Source: an uncultured Brachyspira sp. (lineage in GTDB: Bacteria; Spirochaetota; Brachyspiria; Brachyspirales; Brachyspiraceae). Taken from it: 64,000 bases of DNA. The position numbers were made by a program, and so were the translations under genes. The stretch's first letter is position 1. Each line of letters starts with the position of its first letter. The stretch lies in the NCBI RefSeq assembly GCF_910588665.1, contig NZ_CAJUPR010000008.1, positions 61,178 through 125,177 of the forward strand. Reading direction: 5' to 3'. Below the pieces are notes generated by a model. That model had not been told where the DNA came from. It saw nothing but the letters and a program-made list of their open reading frames with translations, and searched no databases. This document shows, piece by piece, positions 42,108 to 51,668 of this stretch.

Positions 42108-44210
42108 TTATGGTATAACATAACCTGCTTCTTCTTCGCCGTACATATCCCTGTATTGAACTCTGACATTAAGAGCCCTGAATTGTCCCGACTGAGATAA
42201 ATTTCTGAAACTGTTATAATATATAAAGTATCTTCCGAAATTAATATTTTTAATTCTATTAAGTTCGGCTGAATAGTCTATAGATAAATCGGCATTTACG
42301 GTATATCCATAGGTGTTTTTAGTAATCAAATCTAAGAAATAATTAGATTTATTTGCTCCGATATAAACCTGATTAATAGATACGGCATTGTTTTCAGCAA
42401 AACTTGCGATATCATTAAAATTCATCATATCAAATACTCTGTCATCGGGGCTGCTTACAGAAAAATGTATAATAGCTGTTTTCTTGAAACTGTTTCCTGC
42501 AAGTCTTATAGCATCATAAAAAGCGTCATCTAAAGATGATATTCCGCCTGTAAATCTGAAGTTATTTGCATTTTCAAGTATTCTTAAATTTCTGGCATCA
42601 TAATCGGAAGCTTTATAAACATGATCATTATAATGAATAACTAAAACCTCATCATTATTAGTTAATTTCATAGTAAAGTTGCTAATCTCCTCTTTCATTC
42701 TATTTTCATAAGGCTTAGCGGCGGCGCTGTCTTCTATAAGATATATGAATCTGTATTCATGCAATTGAGGAGCATCATAAAAACCAACTTTATAATCAAC
42801 ACTTGAATTTTCTCTGACAAAAAAATTATCGGCAGTAAGTCCCGCTACAGGATTTGCAAGTCTGTCCCTAACGGTAACGGAAGCCACAACTAAAGGAAAT
42901 CTATTTAAATATTCTCTGTCCACAAACACATCTAAATTAGCATAATACTCTTCTTTTCTTATATAAACATCTACTCTTCCAGATATAAAATCCGTAAGAT
43001 ATATATCGCCGTTATCTGCTTCCGATACCGAAGTTGGAGTAACTGTATATCTTTCCGAATTATTAAATATTGTAAAAGAATCAGTATCTACATCATAATA
43101 AAAAACTTTACTTCCGTCAGCTATATAAATATTTCCGTCTTTGGAAAATGATATTCCTCTAGGCTCATTAAATAAATTATGACTTATAGTTTTAATATAA
43201 TTTCCGCTTAAATCAAATTGCTGCACTCTTTTATTTCCCATATCAGCAACATATATATAACTGTCATTAACCGATATTCCTGCAGGCGAAAAGAACTCTC
43301 CGTTATTTTCTCCAAGCTTTCCAAATGTATATAAAAAATTTCCGTCAATATCAAATACTGCAATTCTGTTATTACCCGAATCGGAAACATATAAATTTCC
43401 GTCTCTATCAGCCGCCACAGACGAAGGTCCTATAAGCTGACCATTATCTACGCCTGAAACGCCTATATTTGTAATATAATTATGATTAGAATCGTATTTT
43501 AATATTTTATCTTTTTTAGTATTTGCTATATATATATTTCCGTTCATGTCAATATCAAATCCTCTCGGATTTTCAAGCCTCTCATAAGGATAAACTTTAG
43601 CTGCAAACTGAAAAAGTTTTCTCCACCAGCTTGTCTGAACAACATCAAGTCTTTTTCCATATGAAATTGTGCTGATTAAATTTCCGTTTATATCAAATTT
43701 CTTAAGCGAAGAATCGCTGTAGTCTAATACATATAAATTTCCGTCAGACATAACTTTTATTTGTATAGGCTGATTTATATTTTTCAAAAAATTAGCATTT
43801 GTAGAAAAAGCCTTTAAATATATAAAATTACTGAATATATCTTTTTTATCTTCTTTAGAACTAACCGAATCATACTTGTTAATTTTTGAAAGTATTATAG
43901 GATCTTCATATCCCATTCTTGCAATATTGAGCCATTCATTAATAGCCAAAGACATATATCCCGCTTTATATAAAGACTTGCTGTACCAATATCTTATAAA
44001 CTTATCGGTAGGATTTGTATTAAGAGAGTTTCTGAAACTGGCAATAGAAGCATCATAACGTTCCTGATTATAATAATGAACACCCCTTAACAGTTCTCTG
44101 TAGGAGTCATAAGTTTCTGTGTTTACATAATACGGAGTTTTATTGAAAGTGTATGAAAACGGTACAGCCGTTAAAAATAACACTATAACCGCTAGAAGTT
44201 TTATTCTCAT
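42108..44210 (-). CDS. Exported TPR - NHL beta-propeller - von Willebrand A-like protein
   Basis: The 700-residue protein has a signal peptide (ending PFSYT, about residue 21), a TPR-like helix pair (about 38-110: GVHYYNQERYDASIASFRNSLNTNP), then six NHL-type blades (about 155-430: PRGFDIDMNGNIYIANTKKDKILKYD, GPSSVAADRDGNLYVSDSGNNRIAVFD, PAGISVNDSYIYVADMGNKRVQQFD) and a vWA-like C-terminal region (about 440-690: RFIYLIEDSAAAKPYENRMKEE, KTAIIHFSVSSPDD). A typical DxSxS metal site is not clear in the vWA part (IEDSAAA). Periplasmic or surface protein-binding scaffold is inferred. A tRNA gene and the flagellar operon lie upstream. Confidence 0.82.
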   Translation of the reverse strand: MRIKLLAVIVLFLTAVPFSYTFNKTPYYVNTETYDSYRELLRGVHYYNQERYDASIASFRNSLNTNPTDKFIRYWYSKSLYKAGYMSLAINEWLNIARMGYEDPIILSKINKYDSVSSKEDKKDIFSNFIYLKAFSTNANFLKNINQPIQIKVMSDGNLYVLDYSDSSLKKFDINGNLISTISYGKRLDVVQTSWWRKLFQFAAKVYPYERLENPRGFDIDMNGNIYIANTKKDKILKYDSNHNYITNIGVSGVDNGQLIGPSSVAADRDGNLYVSDSGNNRIAVFDIDGNFLYTFGKLGENNGEFFSPAGISVNDSYIYVADMGNKRVQQFDLSGNYIKTISHNLFNEPRGISFSKDGNIYIADGSKVFYYDVDTDSFTIFNNSERYTVTPTSVSEADNGDIYLTDFISGRVDVYIRKEEYYANLDVFVDREYLNRFPLVVASVTVRDRLANPVAGLTADNFFVRENSSVDYKVGFYDAPQLHEYRFIYLIEDSAAAKPYENRMKEEISNFTMKLTNNDEVLVIHYNDHVYKASDYDARNLRILENANNFRFTGGISSLDDAFYDAIRLAGNSFKKTAIIHFSVSSPDDRVFDMMNFNDIASFAENNAVSINQVYIGANKSNYFLDLITKNTYGYTVNADLSIDYSAELNRIKNINFGRYFIYYNSFRNLSQSGQFRALNVRVQYRDMYGEEEAGYVIP

Positions 44211-44260
44211 AAATCCTCTTTATATAGTTTTTGATATTTTTTCTTTATAATAATGACAAA

Positions 44261-44333
44261 AGCCCGCTATCGGGATTGAACCGATGACCCTCACCTTACC
44301 ATGGTGATGCTCTACCTTCTGAGCTAAGCGGGC
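44261..44333 (-). tRNA. tRNA-Thr (anticodon GGT)
   Basis: Read on the minus strand the 73-nt cloverleaf folds completely: acceptor GCCCGCT/AGCGGGC, D arm TAGCTCAGAAGGTAGAGCA, anticodon stem TCACC/GGTGA with loop ATGGTAA giving anticodon GGT (Thr, codons ACC/ACT), and T arm with GGTTCAATCC. The discriminator is T and CCA is not encoded. It lies between the NHL-vWA gene and the lytic transglycosylase gene. Confidence 0.95.
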
Positions 44334-44406
44334 AATTTTGTAAAATATTATAAAATTACAGAATAAAAAAGTCAAGCAAACATATAAATATTTTATTATG
44401 TTAACC

Positions 44407-45138
44407 CTACTTTATATACCCTATAATATTTTTAACATAATTTTTTGTCTCTTCAATATTAGGAATTCTCTGCAATTTATCAACCAAACCAGGTCCTGCA
44501 TTATAAGCCGACAAAGATAAATCTAATCTTCCGTTATATCTGTTAAGCATCTGAGATAAATATCGGCTTCCCGCCATGATATTAGTATAAGGATCTTTAA
44601 GCATCTCTTTATCTTTTACTCCCAAATCGGCGCCAGTCTGAGACATTATCTGCATCAATCCAATAGCTCCTTTATGACTGACCGCATTTGGCATATAATT
44701 TGATTCCTGTTTTATAACAGCCTTAATCAAATTCTCGGGCAAAGAATATTTTTCAGCAGCTTCTTTAATTATATCATCATACTTAGAGGGAAAACTTTCA
44801 GCTGAAGATTTCTTATATGCATTAACAGCCTTAGCAAAATTATTTGTATTTTCCTCATAAACTCCTAAAGATATTTTTCCTTTGAATGAATCGGAAGAAG
44901 GATCACTATTAATAATTTTACCATTATTGAATTTTTTATTAGTATCATTAATAACCGAATCTTTTGAATTACCAGCTTCATTAATATCAAGCGATTTATT
45001 CTCTGCAATAGCCTCATTCAAATGTTCTGAAAAAGGCTTTGAAGGAAATGAAGCATTAACAGGAGCAAATCCTAATTTATTAAAAGTTTCCTGAATCTCG
45101 CTTATTCTGGATTTTATTCTTTGTACAGATTCTATCAT
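44407..45138 (-). CDS. Lytic transglycosylase (SLT domain), flagellar-operon linked
   Basis: The 243-residue protein has a low-complexity N-terminal half (1-115) and a C-terminal SLT lysozyme-like domain: LPENLIKAVIKQESNYMPNAVSHKGAIGLMQIMSQTGADLG, with catalytic Glu145 in KQES, and YLSQMLNRYNGRLDLSLSAYNAGPGLVDK (A-Y-N-A-G-P). It cleaves peptidoglycan to leave 1,6-anhydro-MurNAc ends. No N-terminal signal peptide is visible, although it must act in the periplasm. It lies 22 bp downstream of fliJ, so it probably belongs to the flagellar operon and may open the wall for the rod; export by the flagellar apparatus is possible (inference). Confidence 0.87.
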   Translation of the reverse strand: MIESVQRIKSRISEIQETFNKLGFAPVNASFPSKPFSEHLNEAIAENKSLDINEAGNSKDSVINDTNKKFNNGKIINSDPSSDSFKGKISLGVYEENTNNFAKAVNAYKKSSAESFPSKYDDIIKEAAEKYSLPENLIKAVIKQESNYMPNAVSHKGAIGLMQIMSQTGADLGVKDKEMLKDPYTNIMAGSRYLSQMLNRYNGRLDLSLSAYNAGPGLVDKLQRIPNIEETKNYVKNIIGYIK

Positions 45139-45160
45139 AAATATAACCTCTTAAATATTA

Positions 45161-45607
<447 letters not shown>

Positions 45608-45637
45608 AAATATTACCATACAATAATTTTAATTTAT

Positions 45638-47095
45638 CTATAATATTACCATATCATTATTAGAATATTCCACATTATCGGAAATACTGCTTCTATCTTC
45701 CGCTTTTTTTACATCTCCGCTATTTAGCAAATCTTCTTCTATCTCTTCCTGAGAATAAAACATAGATAAAAGATTCTCTTTGCTGTCTGCAAAACTTGAA
45801 ACTTCATATATATCCTGCTGCAAATATCTATCCATCATAGGCTTATAATCAATAGCTCTGTCAACTTCAGGCATACTGCCTTTAGCATAACCTCCTATCA
45901 TTATAAGTTCTTTGGCTTCATTATAATCGGCGCTCATCTTTAAAAATTCTCTGGCTGCTTTTTTATGCATATTAGAAACCACTTCATTCATAATCCTAGA
46001 TATGCTTTTATTGACATCTATAGCAGGGAAATGTCCCCTATTAGCTAAATCTCTAGACAGCACTATATGACCGTCCAATATACCTCTGACAGCATCTGTT
46101 ATAGGTTCGTCCAAATCATCGCCTTCAACCAATACATTATAGAATGCCGTAATAGTGCCTTTAGATGATGTACCTGTACGCTCCAATAATTTAGCAAGTT
46201 CGGAAAATACGCTTGGAGTATAGCCTCTTGTAGTAGGTGGCTCGCCTCTTGAAAGTCCGATTTCTCTCTGCGCTAAAGCAAAACGGGTTACGGAATCAAC
46301 CATAAACATAACATTTTTTCCCTTATCTCTAAAGTATTCGGCTATTGCTGTTGCAGTATAAGCAGCTCTTACCCTAAGCAAAGGGGCATCATCGCTTGCA
46401 GCTACAACCAGTACGCTTCTTTTTAATCCCTCTTCTCCAAGGTCTCTTTCTATAAAATCCTTTACCTCTCTTCTCCTCTCTCCTATTAATGCTATAACAT
46501 TTATATCGGCATTAGTATTTCTTGCTATCATAGATAAAAGAGTGGATTTTCCTACACCTGTACCGCTCATTATAGCCATACGCTGACCTTGTCCCACAGT
46601 AAGAAGTCCGTCTATTGTCCTTACTCCAGTCTGTATATGTTTTTTTATTCTAGGTCTGTTCATAGGGTTTACAGAATCATTAAAAACTGATATTGGAGTT
46701 TCATAAAAATTATGTCCTCCTCCTGAAAGTGGTTTTCCTCTGGCGTCCAATACGGAACCTAATATCTCATCGCAGCACATAACAGATAAAGGTCTTTCAA
46801 AAGAATAAACCATATTACCGAAAGTTATTCCGTTTACAGGTCCGAAAGCGGAGAGAAGAACATCTTGATTTCTAAAACCTATAGCTTCGGCATCAAGATA
46901 AGTTTCATCATTCATATATATACGGCACATATCTCCAAGTTTGCAGAAAGGTCCCTCGCTTATAATTAATGAGCCTATAACTTCTTTAACTTTTCCATAC
47001 GATTTTAATAAAGCCACATCATCAACAATTTTTTTGTATTTATCAAATGTTTTTTTAACTTCTTTAATAAAATCTATATTATTATCTTTTAACAT
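45638..47095 (-). CDS. fliI: Flagellum-specific ATPase FliI
   Basis: ATPase of the flagellar type III export apparatus, related to F1 beta. The 485-residue protein has Walker A GTGVGKST (178-185), the FliI-specific RPRIKKHIQTGVRTIDGLLTVGQGQRM block before it, the Walker B region NVMFMVDSVTRFALAQREIGLSRGEPP (about 258-285) and a C-terminal domain with SRDLANRGHFPAIDV. About 35 extra residues at the C-terminus (acidic, Asn/Ser rich) extend beyond the usual end. Order fliG-fliH-fliI-fliJ is conserved with other spirochaetes. Gap of 35 bp from fliH. Confidence 0.95.
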   Translation of the reverse strand: MLKDNNIDFIKEVKKTFDKYKKIVDDVALLKSYGKVKEVIGSLIISEGPFCKLGDMCRIYMNDETYLDAEAIGFRNQDVLLSAFGPVNGITFGNMVYSFERPLSVMCCDEILGSVLDARGKPLSGGGHNFYETPISVFNDSVNPMNRPRIKKHIQTGVRTIDGLLTVGQGQRMAIMSGTGVGKSTLLSMIARNTNADINVIALIGERRREVKDFIERDLGEEGLKRSVLVVAASDDAPLLRVRAAYTATAIAEYFRDKGKNVMFMVDSVTRFALAQREIGLSRGEPPTTRGYTPSVFSELAKLLERTGTSSKGTITAFYNVLVEGDDLDEPITDAVRGILDGHIVLSRDLANRGHFPAIDVNKSISRIMNEVVSNMHKKAAREFLKMSADYNEAKELIMIGGYAKGSMPEVDRAIDYKPMMDRYLQQDIYEVSSFADSKENLLSMFYSQEEIEEDLLNSGDVKKAEDRSSISDNVEYSNNDMVIL

Positions 47096-47130
47096 TGCAT
47101 AAACCCATCATTAATATAAAAAATTAAATA

Positions 47131-48033
47131 TCAGAAACCTTTTATAGGCTCAACTTCTTTAATAGCAGTCTCTATTTCATTTAACTGAGTATTGATTCTA
47201 GCATCAATATCTCCGAAGTCGGTTTCTATCATACAGCCGCCTACATCAACATTAGGATCCTCAAGAACGGTTACACCCTCTATTTTATCAAGCATTTGAT
47301 AGAACTCATCTTTATGCCTAGCGGATACCTCTAAATCATCAATATTAACTCTGATAGTAATTTTCGTTCTGCCTTTAATCCTTCTTAAAGCCTCTTGAAT
47401 ATTCCTTATAACTATGCCTTTATCTCTCTCTGTAAGCATTTTTACAACACGTTTGGCTATAAGTACGGCAACTTCAATTACCTGAGCTTCTGCGGCATCT
47501 ATTATTTCATTTCTTTTATTAATAGTTTCTGCAAGTATTCTCTTCATTTTTTCAGTTAATTTCACCAAATCATTATTACTGTCGGAAAAAGACTTTTCAA
47601 AACCTTCGTCATATCCTTTGGCATAACCCTCTTTATATGCTGCATCCTTTATAGATTCTGATTCATTTTGTATTTTTTCTTTTTCGACATTAGCGTCTTG
47701 TATTATTCTTGAAGCATCAACTTTTGCCTGTTCTGAAATAACATGCGCTTCATTTTGTTTTGATTTAAATATTTCAAAAGCCTGAGTTTTGGCATCTTCA
47801 ATAATTCTATCCGCCTCATCAATAGCTTTTCTTCTCATATCTCTTAAATCTTCTTCCCATTGAGCTCTTAGCCCTGCAATCTCTGCTTCTATTTCTTCAA
47901 TGGAAGGTCCTTTATATTCTTCCTGCGACTCTTCATAATCCAATTCCTCTTGTGATTTGTGATGCGGAACAGCAATATTTACCTTTTGAGTAAGTTCAAC
48001 AATACTTTTGGATTTAAAAACCTTTTCTGGCAT
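47131..48033 (-). CDS. fliH: Flagellar assembly protein FliH
   Basis: The 300-residue protein is a regulator of FliI. A basic/Glu-rich N-terminal half (about 40-170) forms a coiled coil (EIEAEIAGLRAQWEEDLRDMRRKAIDEADRIIEDAK), and the C-terminal third (about 190-290) resembles FliH/V-ATPase E subunit: VIEVAVLIAKRVVKMLTERD, TKITIRVNIDDLEVSARH, VLEDPNVDVGGCMIETDFGDIDARINTQLNEIE. This D-[VI]-x-x-G-G-C-x-[IV]-E-T pattern is typical of FliH/YscL. It lies between fliG (52 bp) and fliI (35 bp). Confidence 0.9.
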   Translation of the reverse strand: MPEKVFKSKSIVELTQKVNIAVPHHKSQEELDYEESQEEYKGPSIEEIEAEIAGLRAQWEEDLRDMRRKAIDEADRIIEDAKTQAFEIFKSKQNEAHVISEQAKVDASRIIQDANVEKEKIQNESESIKDAAYKEGYAKGYDEGFEKSFSDSNNDLVKLTEKMKRILAETINKRNEIIDAAEAQVIEVAVLIAKRVVKMLTERDKGIVIRNIQEALRRIKGRTKITIRVNIDDLEVSARHKDEFYQMLDKIEGVTVLEDPNVDVGGCMIETDFGDIDARINTQLNEIETAIKEVEPIKGF

Positions 48034-48085
48034 AATTAACTCCCAATTATTCTTAAATCTTTAATAAAGATTTTATTATAAAAAA

Positions 48086-49117
48086 TCAAACAACCATCTC
48101 ATCTTCGCCTGCACGGGCAACAACAATATCGCCTTGCTCTTCAAGTTTGCGTATAATATTAACAATTTTCTGCTGAGCTTCTTCAACATCTTTAAGACGA
48201 ACAGGTCCCATAAAGTCCATATCTTCTTTAAGCAATGCCGCAGCGCGTTTCGACATATTTCTGTAAACCTTATCCTGAGCATCTGTATCAACGCTTTTAA
48301 GCGCCTTAGCTAAATCGCTTGAATCAACTTCACGAAGAACCTTCTGTATAGCTCTATCATCAAGCAAAACAATATCTTCAAATACAAACATACGCTTCTT
48401 AATTTCTTCTGCAAGTTCCGGATCATCTTCTTCCAAACTCTCAATAATACTTTTCTCTGTGGATCTATCAACACTGTTAATAATTTCCACTATAGAATCA
48501 ATACCTCCCGCAGAAGTAAAGTCTTCGCTTGCAAGAGTTGAAAGTTTTCTTTCAAGCACTCTTTCAACTTCTCTTAAAACCTCAGGAGATGTTCTGTCCA
48601 TTATGGCAATTCTTTTAGCAACATCGGGCTGAATTTCTGTAGGCAGAGCTCCCAATATGCTGGCGGCTTTCTGAGCCTCCAAATAAGCCAAAATAAGCGC
48701 AATAGTCTGAGGGTGTTCGCCTTGTATGAAATTAAGCAGATGAGCGGGATCTGTACGGCGTATAAAATCAAAAGGTCTTACCTGAAGAGAAGATGTAAGT
48801 CTGTTTATTATGTCGCCCGCTTTCTGACTTCCAACAGATCTTTCAAGCAAATCTCTTGCATAATCTATACCGCCTTGAGTTATAAAATCCTGAGCTATCA
48901 TCATCTCTTGAAACTCTCTGAATACTGCATCCTTATCGGCAGCCTCTATATTCTCAAGTCTGGCAATATCAAATGTTATCTGCTCTATTTCCTCCTCTCT
49001 TAAATGCTTAAATATATCGCTTGAAGTTTCCATTCCTAAAGATACTAAAAATATAGCAACTTTCTGACGGCCGCTTAATACCCGTTGTTGTTTACTTTTT
49101 TCTTTATCTGCAGGCAT
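48086..49117 (-). CDS. fliG: Flagellar motor switch protein FliG
   Basis: C-ring component that couples stator torque to rotor and sets rotation sense. The 343-residue protein starts with the FliF-binding N domain (KVAIFLVSLGMETSSDIFKHL), has the EHPQ motif at 134-137 (GEHPQTIALILAYLE), the GGI hinge EDFTSAGGIDSIVEIINSVDRSTEK, and the C-terminal torque helix with RAAALLKEDMDFMGPVRLKDVEEAQQKIV, which contains conserved charged residues. Length is typical of the family. It lies 50 bp after fliF in the sigma-28-preceded operon. Confidence 0.96.
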   Translation of the reverse strand: MPADKEKSKQQRVLSGRQKVAIFLVSLGMETSSDIFKHLREEEIEQITFDIARLENIEAADKDAVFREFQEMMIAQDFITQGGIDYARDLLERSVGSQKAGDIINRLTSSLQVRPFDFIRRTDPAHLLNFIQGEHPQTIALILAYLEAQKAASILGALPTEIQPDVAKRIAIMDRTSPEVLREVERVLERKLSTLASEDFTSAGGIDSIVEIINSVDRSTEKSIIESLEEDDPELAEEIKKRMFVFEDIVLLDDRAIQKVLREVDSSDLAKALKSVDTDAQDKVYRNMSKRAAALLKEDMDFMGPVRLKDVEEAQQKIVNIIRKLEEQGDIVVARAGEDEMVV

Positions 49118-49167
49118 AATTATCTCCTAATTTTTTAATTTATAACTCAATTTTTTATTTGCCGTTT

Positions 49168-50871
49168 TTAACTCTTATCATCAGCCATCCAAGTACGGAG
49201 CAGCTGTGCAACATCCTCAGGTCTTTCATGGCTTACTCTCATAACCTCATCCATAAGTTTCTTGCGGGCGGCATCTTCCAAGCTCATCTCGCTTATAGGC
49301 TCCTCATTTGCATTCATCATAGCCTGTCTGCGCATTTCCATTTGCTTACGCTCAAGCTCTTCCTCTCTAAGTCTTCTTCTTCTGGCAAGCTCTTTCTGTA
49401 TGGCTCTTATCGCCAATGCCAAAACGAATAATATAAGCAGAGAAATCATTGTTATTATTAATGTCTTTCTTATAAATCTGTCGCGCATAAGCCTAGCATC
49501 TTCTGCATCAAATCTATCCCAATGGTCAAACTGAATATGCGTTACGCTCACCTGATCTCCTCTTTTCAAATCGTATCCTATAGCCGCCTGCACCAAAGAC
49601 ATAACATTTCTTATCTCTTCAGCTGTAACAGGGTGATATTCTCTTACATAACTGCTTCCATTGGTTATTATAGGGTCTCCGTTTGGATCATAAGCCTTAG
49701 TCCATCTTCCGTCTAAAGCTACTGCAGCGGATATTTTTCCTATTTGATAGCTTCCTTTTTTAATAGCCTCGTATCTTTTGCTTAATTCATAATTATCCTG
49801 AGAATCGGTTTTGGTATATGTCTGCCATCTGTCGCTTTTATCCTTATATCCCGGAGGAACATTTTCTTCAGCTCCAGCAGCGCCCTGAGGTATAAATTGC
49901 TGTCCTTTCCAATCTTCAGTTACGGTGCGGCTTGATACCTGAACTTTATTAGTAATCTGACTGTCATCATAAGGAGTTGTAGGATCATCTTCTTTAAGTA
50001 TTATCGGGAGAACTAAATTATTTGTTATGCTGATGTCATCCCATACAAGTTCTAATGCTATTGTTGTTTCCACTCTGTTTGTATATATTCTTCCTAATGT
50101 CTGTCTTATTTTATTTTCTATCTTTTTTCTTTCTCTGTCAACTATTTTTAACTCTTCCTGAGCAACTTTTAATTTTAAGTTAGCAGCTTCATCTGTAAAA
50201 TCTGTCAATACATATCCTGTACTGTCGGTAATTGTTACAAATTCGGGTTTCAATTTATCAACTCCCATAGCTATTAACTGCTGCAAGCCTCTGACTGTTT
50301 TAGGGTCTCTTAAAATATCCTCTTTAAAAGGCCGAGCTCTTATAACCACAGATGCAGTAACTGGAGAATCTATATCTGTTAAATATTCTTTCTTAGGAAA
50401 AGCTAAATCAACTGTAGCCTCCTGCACAAAATCTAATTTTGTTAAAAGCTGAGTAATAGCTTTAGTTAAGGATCTTCTTTTATTTATATCAAGCTCAGCA
50501 TCTGTAATACCTATACGAGGTGCATTAAATAATTCCCAGCCATCAACTTCCGTAGGCATTCTTCCTTCTTTTACCAATTCTAATTCTGCTTTTGCTTTAT
50601 CAGCTTCACTGTTTAATGTAATAAAGCCGTTTCTATATTGGTATCTTATATTATTAGCGTCTAAAACCGCTATAACATTTCTTGCATCTTCCTGAGTCAG
50701 TGCCTGCTGAAACAATAATGTGCCTGTTTTTTTTGATGTAAGCATTATTGTAGCAACTATTGCGCCTAGTCCTATTACTAAAATACCTATTAATATAGAT
50801 TTTTGCAATGCCGTTGTTTTAGAAAAAATATTTTTTATCTGACTTATTAATTTATTTATAAAGTCCTGCAT
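49168..50871 (-). CDS. fliF: Flagellar MS-ring protein FliF
   Basis: Membrane ring protein on which the basal body is built. The 567-residue protein has a first transmembrane helix at about 24-46 (ILIGILVIGLGAIVATIMLT), periplasmic ring-building motifs (LTQEDARNVIAVLDANNIRYQY, RMPTEVDGWELFNAPRIGITDAE), a variable insert (about 285-365), and a second transmembrane helix near 475-495. The cytosolic tail ends with RPEDVAQLLRTWMADDK, the FliG-binding segment. RBS AGGTGG precedes the ATG. No fliE or flgBC lies upstream, so the operon begins with fliF here. Confidence 0.95.
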   Translation of the reverse strand: MQDFINKLISQIKNIFSKTTALQKSILIGILVIGLGAIVATIMLTSKKTGTLLFQQALTQEDARNVIAVLDANNIRYQYRNGFITLNSEADKAKAELELVKEGRMPTEVDGWELFNAPRIGITDAELDINKRRSLTKAITQLLTKLDFVQEATVDLAFPKKEYLTDIDSPVTASVVIRARPFKEDILRDPKTVRGLQQLIAMGVDKLKPEFVTITDSTGYVLTDFTDEAANLKLKVAQEELKIVDRERKKIENKIRQTLGRIYTNRVETTIALELVWDDISITNNLVLPIILKEDDPTTPYDDSQITNKVQVSSRTVTEDWKGQQFIPQGAAGAEENVPPGYKDKSDRWQTYTKTDSQDNYELSKRYEAIKKGSYQIGKISAAVALDGRWTKAYDPNGDPIITNGSSYVREYHPVTAEEIRNVMSLVQAAIGYDLKRGDQVSVTHIQFDHWDRFDAEDARLMRDRFIRKTLIITMISLLILFVLALAIRAIQKELARRRRLREEELERKQMEMRRQAMMNANEEPISEMSLEDAARKKLMDEVMRVSHERPEDVAQLLRTWMADDKS

Positions 50872-50904
50872 TAGAAACCACCTAATAAAAGTTATCTTTA
50901 AAAT

Positions 50905-50931
50905 TTATCGGATATAGTTATGTTTACTTTA
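50905..50931 (-). promoter_or_regulatory. Sigma-28 (FliA)-type promoter of the fliF operon
   Basis: On the minus strand TAAAGTAA (50931-50924), an 11-bp spacer, and TCCGATAA (50912-50905) match the flagellar sigma-28 consensus TAAAGTTT-N11-GCCGATAA at 13 of 16 positions, with exact spacing. The fliF start codon is 34 bp downstream. The remainder of the 227-bp gap to cinA is AT-rich with an imperfect palindrome (about 50931-51003) and no gene. Confidence 0.7.
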
Positions 50932-51098
50932 TAAAAAAATTATGTTTATTTATTAATTTACATAACTATTTTTTATTTTTATGAATATTAGTTTACATAA
51001 TTATTTTTGTCAACAAGCAGACATAATATTTTTTAAATTTATAAAGGACTTTTTAATATTTTTTTTATAAAATTAAAGACAATATATAGGCAATGATA

Positions 51099-51593
51099 CT
51101 ATTTAACATTTTTTATGAAATTTTCAACCAAATTCAAAGCAAATGAGACGCTTTGCTCTCTTATTTCGTCTCTGCTTCCTAAAAATATGTTTTTATAAGC
51201 TTTAACATATCCCTGAGCACAGATACATATCCATACAAGTCCTACAGGTTTTTCTACGCTTCCTCCCATAGGTCCTGCTATTCCGCTTATTGATACAGAT
51301 ATATCGCTTTTCATTATTTTCCTGCTGTTTTCAGACATTTCTATAACGCATTCTTTGCTGACGGCTCCGAAGTTTTTCAAAGTTTCTTCTCTCACATTTA
51401 TAATTCTATTTTTAACTTCATTTGAATAAGTTACAAAAGAGCCTCCGAAACATTCAGACGAGCCCGATACAGATGTTATATAAGCAGAGAACAAACCTCC
51501 AGTGCATGATTCTGCAGATGTTATTTTAAGATTCCTAGAAATTAAAAGCCTGACAACTTCTTTAGATTTTTCTTTTAATTTACTGTTATTCAT
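51099..51593 (-). CDS. CinA C-terminal domain protein (nicotinamide-nucleotide amidohydrolase, PncC-like)
   Basis: The 164-residue protein matches the stand-alone C-terminal amidase domain of CinA/PncC: LKEKSKEVVRLLISRNLKITSAESCTGGLFSAYITSVSGSSECFGGSFVTYSNEVK, with S-A-E-S-C-T-G-G-L as the catalytic loop, and GIAGPMGGSVEKPVGLVWI. It deamidates NMN to NaMN, recycling pyridine nucleotides. The N-terminal MoaB-like domain is absent, as in PncC. ATG at 51591-51593 (AGAGTG upstream) is preferred to a more upstream start. It lies 75 bp downstream of miaA. Confidence 0.87.
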   Translation of the reverse strand: MNNSKLKEKSKEVVRLLISRNLKITSAESCTGGLFSAYITSVSGSSECFGGSFVTYSNEVKNRIINVREETLKNFGAVSKECVIEMSENSRKIMKSDISVSISGIAGPMGGSVEKPVGLVWICICAQGYVKAYKNIFLGSRDEIREQSVSFALNLVENFIKNVK

Positions 51594-51668
51594 AAAAACA
51601 CTCTTAAAATATTTATAATAATTATATATAAAAATAATATAAAATAATTTCAAAACTATATATTTTAA

